A DNA stretch of 64,000 nucleotides, taken from NCBI GenBank assembly GCA_036504335.1, contig DASXVJ010000025.1:1-64000 (forward strand), written 5' to 3'. The translations under genes were made by a program, and so were the position numbers. The notes beneath the pieces were generated by a model. That model was not told the origin of the DNA and made no database searches. It worked only from the letters and a program-made list of their open reading frames with translations. Positions 8,234-16,726 of this stretch are shown piece after piece (within the stretch, counting starts at the first letter, position 1; every line of letters starts with the position of its first letter). Origin of the DNA: Fen-183 sp036504335. GTDB lineage: Bacteria > Acidobacteriota > Thermoanaerobaculia > UBA5066.

Positions 8234-9337
8234 TCAGAGCGCCGCGGCGATCTCGTGGAAGCGGCGCCGGAAATCGTTCATCTCCGCGGCGCGGGCTTCC
8301 GGGTGAAGGCGGTTCGCGAGGAGGACCGCGACGCGCCCGAGCTCGGGAGCGACGAAGAGCGACGCGCCCGTGAAGCCCGTGTGCCCGTAAGCGGACGGAC
8401 CCAGCGGTTCGCCGGCGCTCCCCGGGGTCGACGCGAGCTGCCAGCCGAGGCCGCGGTCCTCGCCGAGGCCCGCGGTCGCGTTCTCCGTTGCGAGCGCGAA
8501 GAAGCGCTCCGGCAGGAGGCGCCCGTCGCGCGCGAGCCACGCGCGGCCGAGGGCGGCCGCCGCCTCGGCCGTGCCGAAGAGGCCCGCGTTGAGCGACACG
8601 CCGTTGCCGCGGCGGTAGGCGTTGCCGTCGTTGACCTGACCGTTCACGACGCCCTCGCGGAAGCCGCCGTACTTGAGCTTACGGTCGGCGGTCATCCTCC
8701 GTTCCGTCGCGTCGTTCCGCTCGCCGCCGGCGCAGCGGGCGAGGTCCTCCGGGGAAGAAGGAGAGAAGAGAAGATTCTTTGAAAGGTGAAGAGGGGCGGA
8801 GACTCTCGCCTCGAAAAGCCTGTCGAGCGTTCCTCCCGCAACTCGTTCGACGATCTCCGAGAGGAAGAGATAGCCGGGGCAGGAATAGATCACCTTCGTC
8901 CCGGGAATCGCCGCGGCGTCCAGCTCTCCCAGCGTCCGGACGTACGCGGGGCGCCCCTCTCCCTTCGAATAGAGGGGGAACCAGTCCACGAGTCCGCCGA
9001 GGTGCGCGAGCAAGCTCCTGACGCTGACACCTTCCAAGAAAGTCTTCTTCCACCGATCCTCGAATCTCGATACGCAATCGTCCAACGAGAGGGTCTTCTC
9101 TGAAACCAGGGACAAAACCAACGCCGCCCCCGCGAGAGGCTTCGTCAGCGACGCGAGATCCCAGAGCGTGTCGGGCCCCGCCGCGCGGCGTTCGCTCGCC
9201 GGCTCGAGGCGCGCGTCCCCCGCGTGCCGCTCCGCAAGCGTCTCTTTTTCCGAGGCGACGAGCGCCGTGACGCCCGCGAAGAAACCGCGCTCGAGCCCCT
9301 CGTCGAGGAGCGCGCGAAGACTCTCCGGCGCGCTCAC
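8234..9337 (-). CDS. Serine hydrolase, beta-lactamase family
   Basis: A 367-residue class C beta-lactamase/DD-peptidase-fold serine hydrolase. The nucleophile motif SxxK is DLASLTKPL near residue 65. Tyr of the second motif is in VIYSCPGYLFLS, where the usual YSN is YSC. The KTG-like motif is GHTGFTG near residue 305. The substrate is unknown; members include esterases and peptidoglycan or D-peptide hydrolases. The GTG start overlaps the stop of the upstream lipoprotein gene (GTGA). No export signal is visible. The stretch 8750-9110 is unusually AT-rich and holds a pair of dispersed repeat arms. Confidence 0.85.
   Translation of the reverse strand: MSAPESLRALLDEGLERGFFAGVTALVASEKETLAERHAGDARLEPASERRAAGPDTLWDLASLTKPLAGAALVLSLVSEKTLSLDDCVSRFEDRWKKTFLEGVSVRSLLAHLGGLVDWFPLYSKGEGRPAYVRTLGELDAAAIPGTKVIYSCPGYLFLSEIVERVAGGTLDRLFEARVSAPLHLSKNLLFSPSSPEDLARCAGGERNDATERRMTADRKLKYGGFREGVVNGQVNDGNAYRRGNGVSLNAGLFGTAEAAAALGRAWLARDGRLLPERFFALATENATAGLGEDRGLGWQLASTPGSAGEPLGPSAYGHTGFTGASLFVAPELGRVAVLLANRLHPEARAAEMNDFRRRFHEIAAAL
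8771..9047. repeat. Dispersed AT-rich motif, inverted pair (in serine hydrolase gene)
   Basis: Left arm 8771-8788 reads AAGATTCTTTGAAAGGTG on the + strand. Right arm 9028-9047 reads GAAGACTTTCTTGGAAGGTG on the - strand. Read in the gene, the left arm encodes LSKNL and the right arm KKTFLEG. Confidence 0.65.
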
Positions 9338-10002
9338 GGCTTTCCGGCCGGGGCCCTGGAGGGTTCCTTCGCGGCCGCCGGGAGCAGCGGGCGATCCAGC
9401 GCCTCGTGCGCGGTCGCGAGGCGCGCGCGGAACGGCTCCAGCGTCTTCATGTTGGCCCGGACCGAGTCTGGCTCCTTCTCGCGCGACTCGCGCCGCACGC
9501 GCTCGGCCTCGGCCTCGAAGTTCGCGATCTGCTCGGAGACGAGCTTTCGCGAGCCCTCGTCCGCCGCGTCGCCCTTGCGCGCCCTGAGGTCGGCGAGAGT
9601 CTTCTCGAGCATCCCGAGGGCGGAGGCGTTGAGGCGCACCGTCATCGCGGCGGCCTCGGCCTCCAGCACGCGCTCTTTCACCCAGAGGTACTCCTCCGTA
9701 TTGACGCTCCGGGCGCGGGCCACGGTGAGGTCCGCCGGTTCGGACGCGAGCGGGTCGGAGGGCGGCGGCGCCTTGCCCGCTTTGCGGTCGAGGCGCACCC
9801 GGTCGAGGACGCCGAGGTAGGTTTCGACCTGCTTCGGGGTCACGCGGCCGTCGGCGGGCGGGCGGTAGACGTCCCGGGAGACGCCGGGGCGCGAAACGGC
9901 GGCGGCCGGCGCGGGGGCCGTCGGCGCGTCGGAGCCGCCGCAGCCGCCGAGGACCGCGGCCGCGAAAAACTGCAGCAGAAACGCGACGGGGCGCCGGAAC
10001 AC
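9334..10002 (-). CDS. Putative lipoprotein with helical domain
   Basis: A 222-residue exported protein of unknown function. With a GTG start at 10002 the N-terminus is a clean lipoprotein signal (FRRPVAFLLQFFAAAVLGGCGG, Cys at about residue 20). An alternative ATG at 10044 would add 14 unlikely residues and overlap the divergent kinase start. The mature part has a Pro/Ala-rich linker and then a long charged helical region (about 100-200, many E/R/K/A), probably coiled coil. It is translationally coupled to the serine hydrolase downstream and divergent from a Ser/Thr kinase. Confidence 0.7.
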   Translation of the reverse strand: MFRRPVAFLLQFFAAAVLGGCGGSDAPTAPAPAAAVSRPGVSRDVYRPPADGRVTPKQVETYLGVLDRVRLDRKAGKAPPPSDPLASEPADLTVARARSVNTEEYLWVKERVLEAEAAAMTVRLNASALGMLEKTLADLRARKGDAADEGSRKLVSEQIANFEAEAERVRRESREKEPDSVRANMKTLEPFRARLATAHEALDRPLLPAAAKEPSRAPAGKP

Positions 10003-10023
10003 GTCCGAATGATAGCCGCGTGG

Positions 10024-10029
10024 TACGAT
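10024..10029 (+). promoter_or_regulatory. Candidate -10 box TACGAT of PEGA kinase gene
   Basis: TACGAT followed by a T-rich run ends 13 nt before the ATG at 10043, which has no ribosome binding site. This implies a very short leader. Confidence 0.35.
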
Positions 10030-10042
10030 TTTTTTCTTCATC

Positions 10043-11806
10043 ATGCTGACCCAGGTTGGGAAATACCTGATCGAGGAGAAGGTCGGGGTGGGCGGTTTCG
10101 GAACCGTCTACAAGGGTCGGGATCCGTTCATCAAGCGGGCGGTCGCGATCAAGACCTGTCAGAGCGACGAAGAGGAGATCAAGAAGCGCTTCTTCCGAGA
10201 GGCCGAGTTCGCCGGGAACCTGCACCACCGGAACATCACGACGATCTACGACTTCGGCGTCACGGACGACGGGACGCCCTACATCGTCCAGGAGTTCCTG
10301 ACCGGCGAGGACCTCGACAAGCTGGCGCGCAAACGCGATCCCCTTCCGCTCCGGCGCAAGCTCGAGATCCTCGTGGACGTCTGCGAGGGGCTCGGGTACG
10401 CGCACACGGCCGGGATCATCCACCGCGACATCAAGCCGTCGAACGTCCGCATCCTCGAGGACGGGACGGTCAAGCTCATGGACTTCGGGATCGCGAAGTC
10501 CATGGTCTCGCAGTCCACGCTCACGCAGACGGGCATCACGCTCGGAACCGCGTCGTACCTCGCCCCGGAGCAGATCCGCGGCGAGGTACTCGACGCGCGC
10601 ACGGATCTCTTCAGCCTCGGCGTCCTCGCGTACGAGCTCACCACCGGGCAGAAGCCCTTCACGGGCGACCACATCTCGACGGTGCTGTACCGGATCATGA
10701 ACGAGCAGCCCGCCCCGCCCTCGACGCTCGTTCCCGGACTGCCGCGGGCCCTGGACGCGATCGTCGTGAAGCTCCTCGAGAAGGACCGCGCCCGTCGGCA
10801 ACCGAACTGCGCCGAGGTGAAGGCCGAGCTCGGCGCCGTTCTCGCGGGCCTCTCCGACCGCCCGGAACGCGAAGAGGACCGTGTGGACGACATGGACCGC
10901 ACGGTTCCGACGCCGTCCGCCGGTTACCAGACGGGCGCCGCGCCCCGGGCGGCCTCCCGCGTCCTCGACACGCCGCTCTCGCCGCCGGCGCCCCTCCGAC
11001 AGACGCAGGGCGGCGTCGCCGACGTCCGGCTGCGCGCCACGGGAGGCGCGCAGGTCCTCCCCTCCTCCACGGAGGCGCACGCGCGGGAAAGCGGTCCGGT
11101 CCTGCGCGTCCTGCTTTCGGCCGCGGTCGTCGTCCTCGCGGGCGGCGGCGGCTTCTGGCTCTACATCCAGAAGAAGGCCGCGAAGCCGCAGCCGGTTGCC
11201 TCTGCCGAGGCCTCGGCCCCGTCCGTGCCGGCTGCGGCGACGACCGCGCCATCCGCCGCCTCCGCGGCCGCCCCGGCGCCGTCGACCGCCGCTCCCGAGC
11301 CGGCCCCGGCGTCCGCGTCGGCGCCTCCCGTGACGGTGGCGGCCGAGCCGACCCAGGCGCCGACGCCGTCGGGCCCCGTCATGGTCACGTTCCGCTCCAA
11401 CCAGGTCGCGACCCTGACGATCGACGGCAAGAAGAAGGGCTCGGTCCTTCCTGCCGGCACGCGATTCTCCGTGGAGCCCGGCAAGCACACGGCGGTCTTC
11501 GAGGTCCCCGGGTTCATGAAGCTGCCGCCCATCACGTTCGCGGTGGACGGACCCGACACGAAGCCCGTGCCGGCGGTCTTCCCGGCGAAGGGACAGATCG
11601 TCCTCACCGTGACGCCGCCCGGCGCCGAGATCCGGATCGACGGCGTGGCCCAGGATCCGCCGGCCGCGCCCCCGTTCAAGAAGTTCCTCGTGGCCGGCCA
11701 GCACGACATCGTCGTCAGCCTGCCGGGCTACACAACGGAAAGGCGATCGATCGACCTCGAAGAAGAGGCCCAGAACACGTACCGGATCGAACTCAAGAAA
11801 GAATAG
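10043..11806 (+). CDS. Ser/Thr protein kinase with C-terminal PEGA domains
   Basis: A 587-residue transmembrane Hanks-type kinase. The N-terminal catalytic domain (about 8-280) has the glycine loop GVGGFGTVYKG, the VAIKT lysine, the catalytic loop IIHRDIKPSN and DFG in KLMDFGIAKS, so it should be active. A single membrane helix lies at about 355-375 (VLLSAAVVVLAGGGGFWLYI). An Ala/Pro-rich linker follows, then two PEGA-type beta domains (about 440-510 and 515-585, with TPPGAEIRIDGV). The PEGA part would be extracytoplasmic and may sense or bind envelope ligands. The linked TPR protein 13 nt downstream is a plausible partner, but has its own -10-like box. Confidence 0.92.
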   Translation: MLTQVGKYLIEEKVGVGGFGTVYKGRDPFIKRAVAIKTCQSDEEEIKKRFFREAEFAGNLHHRNITTIYDFGVTDDGTPYIVQEFLTGEDLDKLARKRDPLPLRRKLEILVDVCEGLGYAHTAGIIHRDIKPSNVRILEDGTVKLMDFGIAKSMVSQSTLTQTGITLGTASYLAPEQIRGEVLDARTDLFSLGVLAYELTTGQKPFTGDHISTVLYRIMNEQPAPPSTLVPGLPRALDAIVVKLLEKDRARRQPNCAEVKAELGAVLAGLSDRPEREEDRVDDMDRTVPTPSAGYQTGAAPRAASRVLDTPLSPPAPLRQTQGGVADVRLRATGGAQVLPSSTEAHARESGPVLRVLLSAAVVVLAGGGGFWLYIQKKAAKPQPVASAEASAPSVPAAATTAPSAASAAAPAPSTAAPEPAPASASAPPVTVAAEPTQAPTPSGPVMVTFRSNQVATLTIDGKKKGSVLPAGTRFSVEPGKHTAVFEVPGFMKLPPITFAVDGPDTKPVPAVFPAKGQIVLTVTPPGAEIRIDGVAQDPPAAPPFKKFLVAGQHDIVVSLPGYTTERRSIDLEEEAQNTYRIELKKE

Positions 11807-11807
11807 C

Positions 11808-11813
11808 TAGAAT
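11808..11813 (+). promoter_or_regulatory. -10-like box TAGAAT of TPR gene (leaderless)
   Basis: TAGAAT is followed by exactly 6 nt and then the GTG at 11820. The sequence between is CCTCCT, the opposite of a Shine-Dalgarno sequence, so translation from a leaderless transcript fits best. Confidence 0.5.
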
Positions 11814-11819
11814 CCTCCT

Positions 11820-13490
11820 GTGCGCATCCGGACGATTCTGGCGGCGGCCGGCGCGGCCTTCCTGATCGGTGCGTCCCTGCTCGCGCAGGAAGGCTCCGAA
11901 TCTCTCGAAAAAGAGGCCCGCAAGGCATTCAACGGCGGCCAGTTCCGGCGCGCCGCGCTGAAGTTCGAGAGCGCCGCCTCGGCGGCCGGCGATCCGGCGC
12001 GCAAGGGCCGCATGCTCGTTCAGAGCGCGTGGGCTTCCTTCAACGAGGGCAAGCGGACCGACGCCCAGGAAGCCCTGCGGCGCGCGTACGCCGCGAGCCC
12101 GGATCTCGAGATCGTCCCCGACTTCTACTCGCCCGAGTTCGTGAAGGTCGCCGCCGACGTGAAGTCCACGCTGCGCACGATCCCCCCGGCGCCCCCGGCC
12201 GACGTCGCCGAGCTCAAGCGCGTCGCGCGGCAGAAGCTCGCGGACGGCGCCCCCGAAGACGTCATCCACGACCTGACGTACAACGTGCCGCGCGAAAAGC
12301 TCGACGCCGAGTGCCTCGACCTCCTCGCGGCCGCGTACGAGAAGCTCGGCAAGTTCAACGAGGCCTCGCGCATCCGGGCCGCCAAGGGGGATCCGGCCAA
12401 GGCGCTTCTCCCGGCCGTCGCCGCCGCGCCGCCCGGGACGGCCCCGCAGCCTCCGGCCGCGCCCGTTTCCGCGCCGGTCCGGATCGCGGGCGGCGCCCCG
12501 CCCGCGGTGGACTACCTCGCGCTGGGCCGGGCCGCGCTCTCGCACGGCGACGCCCTGAACGCGCAATCGGCCGCGAACCGGCTCCTCGAGGTCGATCCGC
12601 AGTCCAGCGACGCGTATCGCCTCCTCGGAAACGCCTTCGCGATGCGCGGCGAGAAGGTCCTCGCCGAGGCGAACCTCAAACAATCGATCAAGTACAACGA
12701 GAAGAACGAGGGTGCGCTCCTCGACCTCTACGATTTCTACATGGCGGACAAGACCTGGGAGCCGGCTCTGGACGCCCTTCGCAAGGCGGCCGACGTCAAC
12801 CCCGAGAACCGCGACAAGCTCGTCGCGCTCGGGCGAAAGGCGCGCGCCGAAGGCGACCTCGCGCACGCGCGCCAGGTCTTCGCGACGGCCGCGGCGGCGG
12901 CGCCGAAGGACGCCTCGATTCTCACGGAATACGCGTCCGTCCTCCTCCTGATGAAGGATCTCGACGCGGCGCTCGAGCCGCTCACGAAGGCCGCGGCGGC
13001 CGAGCCGGAGCGCGAGATCGTGCGCGCGAACCTCGCCGCGGTCCTCCGCAGGAAGGGCCTCTGGAAGGAGGCCGAGAAGGAGTACCGCGAGGCGGTCCGC
13101 TCGGACCCCGACTACGCCCCCGCCCTCACGGGCCTCGGCGGGCTCCTCCTCGAGCGCGGCCAGGCGGCCGAGGCGATCGAGCCGCTGAAGAAGGCGGTCC
13201 TTCGCGCGCCCCAGAGCGTCGACGCCGCGTGGGCCCTCGCCCGCGCGCAGCGCCAGACGGGCGCCCTCAAGGACGCGGCCGACGCGCTCGAAAGGCCGCT
13301 CGCGCTCGACGCGCCCGAGCTCTGGAACGAGGCCGGCGCGATCGCGATGGAGCGCGGGCGCTGGGACGAGGCGGTCATCTTCTTCGACAAGGCCATCTCG
13401 CGCGACGGCACGGTTCCGCTCTACAAGGCGAACCGCGACAAAGCGGCGGCGGCCGCCGCGTTCGTCAAGAGCGCGGCACCTTCGTCCTAA
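11820..13490 (+). CDS. Secreted tetratricopeptide-repeat protein
   Basis: A 556-residue protein with an N-terminal signal peptide (MRIRTILAAAGAAFLIGASLLAQ) and tandem TPR helices. TPR-like units are visible at about 25-75, 235-320 and 325-540 (for example EYREAVRSDPDYAPALTGLG). TPRs form protein-binding superhelices; the cargo is unknown. The location is periplasmic by prediction. It follows the PEGA kinase and converges on the propeller kinase, overlapping its 3' end by 3 nt. A role in envelope-associated assembly or signalling is inference from context only. Confidence 0.85.
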   Translation: MRIRTILAAAGAAFLIGASLLAQEGSESLEKEARKAFNGGQFRRAALKFESAASAAGDPARKGRMLVQSAWASFNEGKRTDAQEALRRAYAASPDLEIVPDFYSPEFVKVAADVKSTLRTIPPAPPADVAELKRVARQKLADGAPEDVIHDLTYNVPREKLDAECLDLLAAAYEKLGKFNEASRIRAAKGDPAKALLPAVAAAPPGTAPQPPAAPVSAPVRIAGGAPPAVDYLALGRAALSHGDALNAQSAANRLLEVDPQSSDAYRLLGNAFAMRGEKVLAEANLKQSIKYNEKNEGALLDLYDFYMADKTWEPALDALRKAADVNPENRDKLVALGRKARAEGDLAHARQVFATAAAAAPKDASILTEYASVLLLMKDLDAALEPLTKAAAAEPEREIVRANLAAVLRRKGLWKEAEKEYREAVRSDPDYAPALTGLGGLLLERGQAAEAIEPLKKAVLRAPQSVDAAWALARAQRQTGALKDAADALERPLALDAPELWNEAGAIAMERGRWDEAVIFFDKAISRDGTVPLYKANRDKAAAAAAFVKSAAPSS

Positions 13491-16072
13491 CGCAGCCCTT
13501 CGACGGCGTAGAGCCTCGAGAGGCTGCGCATGATCGTGTAGCAGGTGCACGCGCCGTCGGGCGTGATCTGGACGCTGAACAGGCGGTCGACGCCGGTCGG
13601 GTCCGCGAGCGCGATCTCCCGCAAGAGCGTCCGTTTCCCGGTCGCGAGATCGAACCGGTCGATGCGCGCCGGCACGCCGGAGCTCGCGACGAAAAGCGTC
13701 TTCCCGTCGCCCGCGAAGGACGGAACGCTCTCGCGGGGCCCGATGCCCTCCAGGGGCCGCGCATCCGCGCTGCCGGCCCCGACGAGAACGTGGCTCCCGT
13801 CCGGACGCCGCGCGACCACGAGGGTCCCGTCGGGCGAGAGAACCTCCAGATAGAGGTCGGGAGGACCGAAGGCGACGGGAGCCCCTCCCGAGAGGTCCTT
13901 CACCCAGAGTCGCGGCGTCTTCCCCTTCTCCCGCGCCTCGACCAGAAGCCGCCGGCCGTCCGGGAAGAAGGCGGCGTCCCGGTACTCGAGGCCCTCGTCC
14001 CGGAGCGTCCGCGCCTCTCCCGGCCCGGCCGGGAGAAGCACGAGGCGGTCCGGGAACGCCTGCACGACCCACTTGCCGTCCGGCGAGAGGCTGCCGGCCT
14101 TATCGCCGTCCCCGAGGCGCACCGCGGGAGCCGAGCCGTCCGTCTTCCTCGTGTACGTGCCGCCCTTCGCGCCCTCGCCCGCGCCGCCTTCGCGAAACAG
14201 GAGGTCGCGCCCGTCGCGCGACAGGGCCACGCTGACCGAGAAGTCGAGCCAGCTCAGGTCGACCGGCTTCGCGGCACCCGGCGGGAGGCAGGTCATCGTC
14301 GTCGGCCAGTCGTCGCTGCGCACGAGTACGCTCCCGTCCGGCGCGATGTCCTCGACGACGAGAAGGGTCGGGGCCCGCGCCACGACACGCTTCTTCCCCG
14401 AGAGCGAGATCGCCTGAATCTCGACGACCCCGAACCCGGCGCCCCTCTCCCGCGCGGAAACCCAGATCTCGCCCGTGAGCGGATGCCACGCGAGCGACGG
14501 GACGAACTCGAACGAGTCCGAGAGGATCTGAATGTTTCCCGCCAGATCGACGACCCCCACGGCGTTGCGGCCTACACCGCCCCGGACGAACGCGATCGTC
14601 CGCCCGTCCGGCGAGAACCGCGCTCCGTACACGGTGTCCCCGGACTTTCCGGGAACGAGAACCCTTCCCGCCGGGAACTCGAGCTGGCCACGCCTCACGA
14701 CCGCGAGCCCGGAACCGTCCGGAGCCCAGTCCGCCACCGCGGGGCTGAAGGGAAGCGAGAACGTCACCCCGTCGGCGAGCTCGCGCGGCGCGCCGCCGGC
14801 GAGCGAGACCTCGGCGACGAGGCCGGTGGGATCGCGTGGCAGGACGAGCGCGACCATGCCCTTTCCCGAAACGGAGGCGACGTTCGCGTCCGGGAGCGGG
14901 AGCGCCGTCGACTCGCGGCCGTCGACGCGCGTCGTGTAGATCCGTGGGAGGCCGCCCTGCCACGCGGCCGTATAGACGACGGTCTTTCCGTCCGGCGCGA
15001 ACCGTGCGCCGCCGACGGAGCCGCGGCGGAACGTCAGGGGCCTCCAGATCGGCGGCCCCGAAGCCGATCTCCTCGTCGCGAGAACGACGAGGATCGCGCC
15101 TCCGGCGAGCGCCGCCGCAAGGAGCGGGATCGCCCACCGCAGCCTGCGCGGCGCTGCGATCGCCCGCGTCCCACCCGACGTGAGGAGATCCGATGCACCG
15201 TCCCTCAGGCGTGCGAGATCCCGCGCGAGGTCCCGCGTCGAGGCGTACCGCTCCTCCGGGTCCTTGGCGAGACACCGCTCGACGATCCAACGCAAGGGGA
15301 CGGGCGCAGCCGGCGCGGCCGTCGCCAGCGGCTCCGGTTCGTCGCGGATGATGGCCGTCATCGTCTCCGGGGTGCTGGGCCGCGGAAACGCCCGCCGCCC
15401 CGAAATCATCTCGTAGAGGATCGACCCGAACGAGAACTGGTCCGAACGGAAGTCCAGCGGTTCGCCGAGGGCCTGCTCGGGCGACATGTAGACGACCGTC
15501 CCGAGCACGACCCCCGCTTCCGTGAACGCCGTGACCGTGGGCGACTGCGTGCGCCCCCCGCTGCCCGCGTCCGGACCTGTGAGCTTGGCGAGGCCAAAGT
15601 CGAGGATCTTGACGGCTCCGTCCTTCGTCACCATGACGTTCTCGGGCTTCAGGTCCCGATGGACGATTCCGCTCTCATGCGCCTTCGCGAGCGCGTCGGC
15701 GATCTGGGCCGCCCAGGACAGGAGCTTTTTCAAACCCAGAGCTCCGCCCGCGATCCGCGCGCGGAGCGTTTCGCCCTCGATCAATTCCATGACGAGAAGG
15801 TGGCGAGAGAGGGATCCGGGAGAAGAGGGGACTTCTTCGAATGAGTAGATGGCAGCGATCCCGGGATGATTGAGCGCTGCGAGCAGCCGCGCCTCTCTCT
15901 CGAACCGTTCCTTCTTCTCTCTACCTTCCAAGAACTCTTCCGGCAGTACCTTTACCGCGACTTCTCGGTTGAGGCGCGAGTCTCTCGCCCGGTAGACCTC
16001 GCCCATCCCCCCGGCGCCGAGCGGCGCCAGGATCTCGTAGGGACCGAGGCGGGTTCCCGCGGCGACCGTCAC
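13487..16072 (-). CDS. Ser/Thr protein kinase with TolB-like beta-propeller
   Basis: An 861-residue transmembrane kinase of a type expanded in Acidobacteriota. The kinase domain (about 10-280) has GAGGMGEVYRARD, the lysine in VAVKVLP, IVHRDLKPENVM and DFGLAKL, all intact. A membrane helix lies near 315-335. The extracytoplasmic part (about 345-861) is a WD40/TolB-type propeller with repeats such as FAPDGKTVVYTAAW, FSPDGRTIAFVRGG and LSPDGKWVVQAF. Kinases of this class are thought to couple an external or periplasmic signal to phosphorylation; the ligand is unknown. The start is a GTG with a TAGAAT box 14 nt upstream. The kinase N-lobe is encoded by an AT-rich patch carrying a dispersed motif pair. 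Confidence 0.92.
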   Translation of the reverse strand: MTVAAGTRLGPYEILAPLGAGGMGEVYRARDSRLNREVAVKVLPEEFLEGREKKERFEREARLLAALNHPGIAAIYSFEEVPSSPGSLSRHLLVMELIEGETLRARIAGGALGLKKLLSWAAQIADALAKAHESGIVHRDLKPENVMVTKDGAVKILDFGLAKLTGPDAGSGGRTQSPTVTAFTEAGVVLGTVVYMSPEQALGEPLDFRSDQFSFGSILYEMISGRRAFPRPSTPETMTAIIRDEPEPLATAAPAAPVPLRWIVERCLAKDPEERYASTRDLARDLARLRDGASDLLTSGGTRAIAAPRRLRWAIPLLAAALAGGAILVVLATRRSASGPPIWRPLTFRRGSVGGARFAPDGKTVVYTAAWQGGLPRIYTTRVDGRESTALPLPDANVASVSGKGMVALVLPRDPTGLVAEVSLAGGAPRELADGVTFSLPFSPAVADWAPDGSGLAVVRRGQLEFPAGRVLVPGKSGDTVYGARFSPDGRTIAFVRGGVGRNAVGVVDLAGNIQILSDSFEFVPSLAWHPLTGEIWVSARERGAGFGVVEIQAISLSGKKRVVARAPTLLVVEDIAPDGSVLVRSDDWPTTMTCLPPGAAKPVDLSWLDFSVSVALSRDGRDLLFREGGAGEGAKGGTYTRKTDGSAPAVRLGDGDKAGSLSPDGKWVVQAFPDRLVLLPAGPGEARTLRDEGLEYRDAAFFPDGRRLLVEAREKGKTPRLWVKDLSGGAPVAFGPPDLYLEVLSPDGTLVVARRPDGSHVLVGAGSADARPLEGIGPRESVPSFAGDGKTLFVASSGVPARIDRFDLATGKRTLLREIALADPTGVDRLFSVQITPDGACTCYTIMRSLSRLYAVEGLR
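15830..15940. repeat. Dispersed AT-rich motif, inverted pair (in propeller kinase gene)
   Basis: Left arm 15830-15845 reads GACTTCTTCGAATGAG on the + strand. Right arm 15921-15940 reads GAAGAGTTCTTGGAAGGTAG on the - strand. They encode YSFEEV and EEFLEGR in the kinase. Confidence 0.6.
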
Positions 16073-16085
16073 GTGGTTGAGAGCG

Positions 16086-16091
16086 ATTCTA
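16086..16091 (-). promoter_or_regulatory. Candidate -10 box TAGAAT of propeller kinase gene
   Basis: TAGAAT on the minus strand ends 13 nt before the GTG at 16072, in a 33-nt intergenic gap and without a ribosome binding site. Confidence 0.4.
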
Positions 16092-16105
16092 CGCGGCGGG
16101 ATCCC

Positions 16106-16726
16106 TCACGTGGCGTCGTCGCCGCGCAGAGCCGTCAGGAAGTCCGCGAGGATCCGCGCGGTCGCGCCCCAGATCGCGTGGCCCTTGTAGTGGTAGACGA
16201 GCGTCATCACGTCCCGCCCTTTCCACTTCACGGGCCGCTCCTCGACGACCATCGGGTCGAGCAGGTACGAGACGGGCACCTCGATGATCGACTCGACCTC
16301 CCCCGCGTGCGGCGCGAACTGCGTCGGGTACGGGATCGCGCCGACGAACGGCGAGATCTCGAAGTCCGTCACCGTGACGAGCTTCGGGAGAGCGCCGAGA
16401 ATCTTCACGCCCGCGCGCGGAACGCCGATCTCTTCCTCGGTCTCGCGGACCGCCGTCTCCCACGGGTTCGCGTCCGACGCGTGCTTGCCGCCGCCCGGAA
16501 ACGAGATCTGCCCCTTGTGGTGCTCGACGAGGTCCGTCCGCTTCGTGAAGAGCGTCCAGAGCGCCTTCTCGCGCACGAAGAGCGGGATGAGGACCGCGGC
16601 TTCCCGGAGCGGTCCGGCGTCCGGGCCGCGCTCGAGCTCGAGCTTCCGCTCGGGCCAGTCGCGGAGGAGCTTCCCCCTCACGTCCTCGATCCAGGTGCGG
16701 GGGGCTCCGCCGCCGTCGCTGCTCAC
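16106..16726 (-). CDS. Nudix hydrolase, CoA pyrophosphatase type
   Basis: A 206-residue Nudix enzyme. The CoA-diphosphatase signature upstream of the Nudix box is visible (LFTKRTDLVEHHKGQISFPG). The Nudix box itself has the required Glu residues (WETAVRETEEEIGVP). The likely reaction is hydrolysis of CoA or acyl-CoA to phosphopantetheine and 3',5'-ADP. A GTG start overlaps the prfB stop in GTGA, so it is the last gene of the lnt-prfB-Nudix run. A broader nucleotide-diphosphate specificity cannot be excluded. Confidence 0.88.
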   Translation of the reverse strand: MSSDGGGAPRTWIEDVRGKLLRDWPERKLELERGPDAGPLREAAVLIPLFVREKALWTLFTKRTDLVEHHKGQISFPGGGKHASDANPWETAVRETEEEIGVPRAGVKILGALPKLVTVTDFEISPFVGAIPYPTQFAPHAGEVESIIEVPVSYLLDPMVVEERPVKWKGRDVMTLVYHYKGHAIWGATARILADFLTALRGDDAT

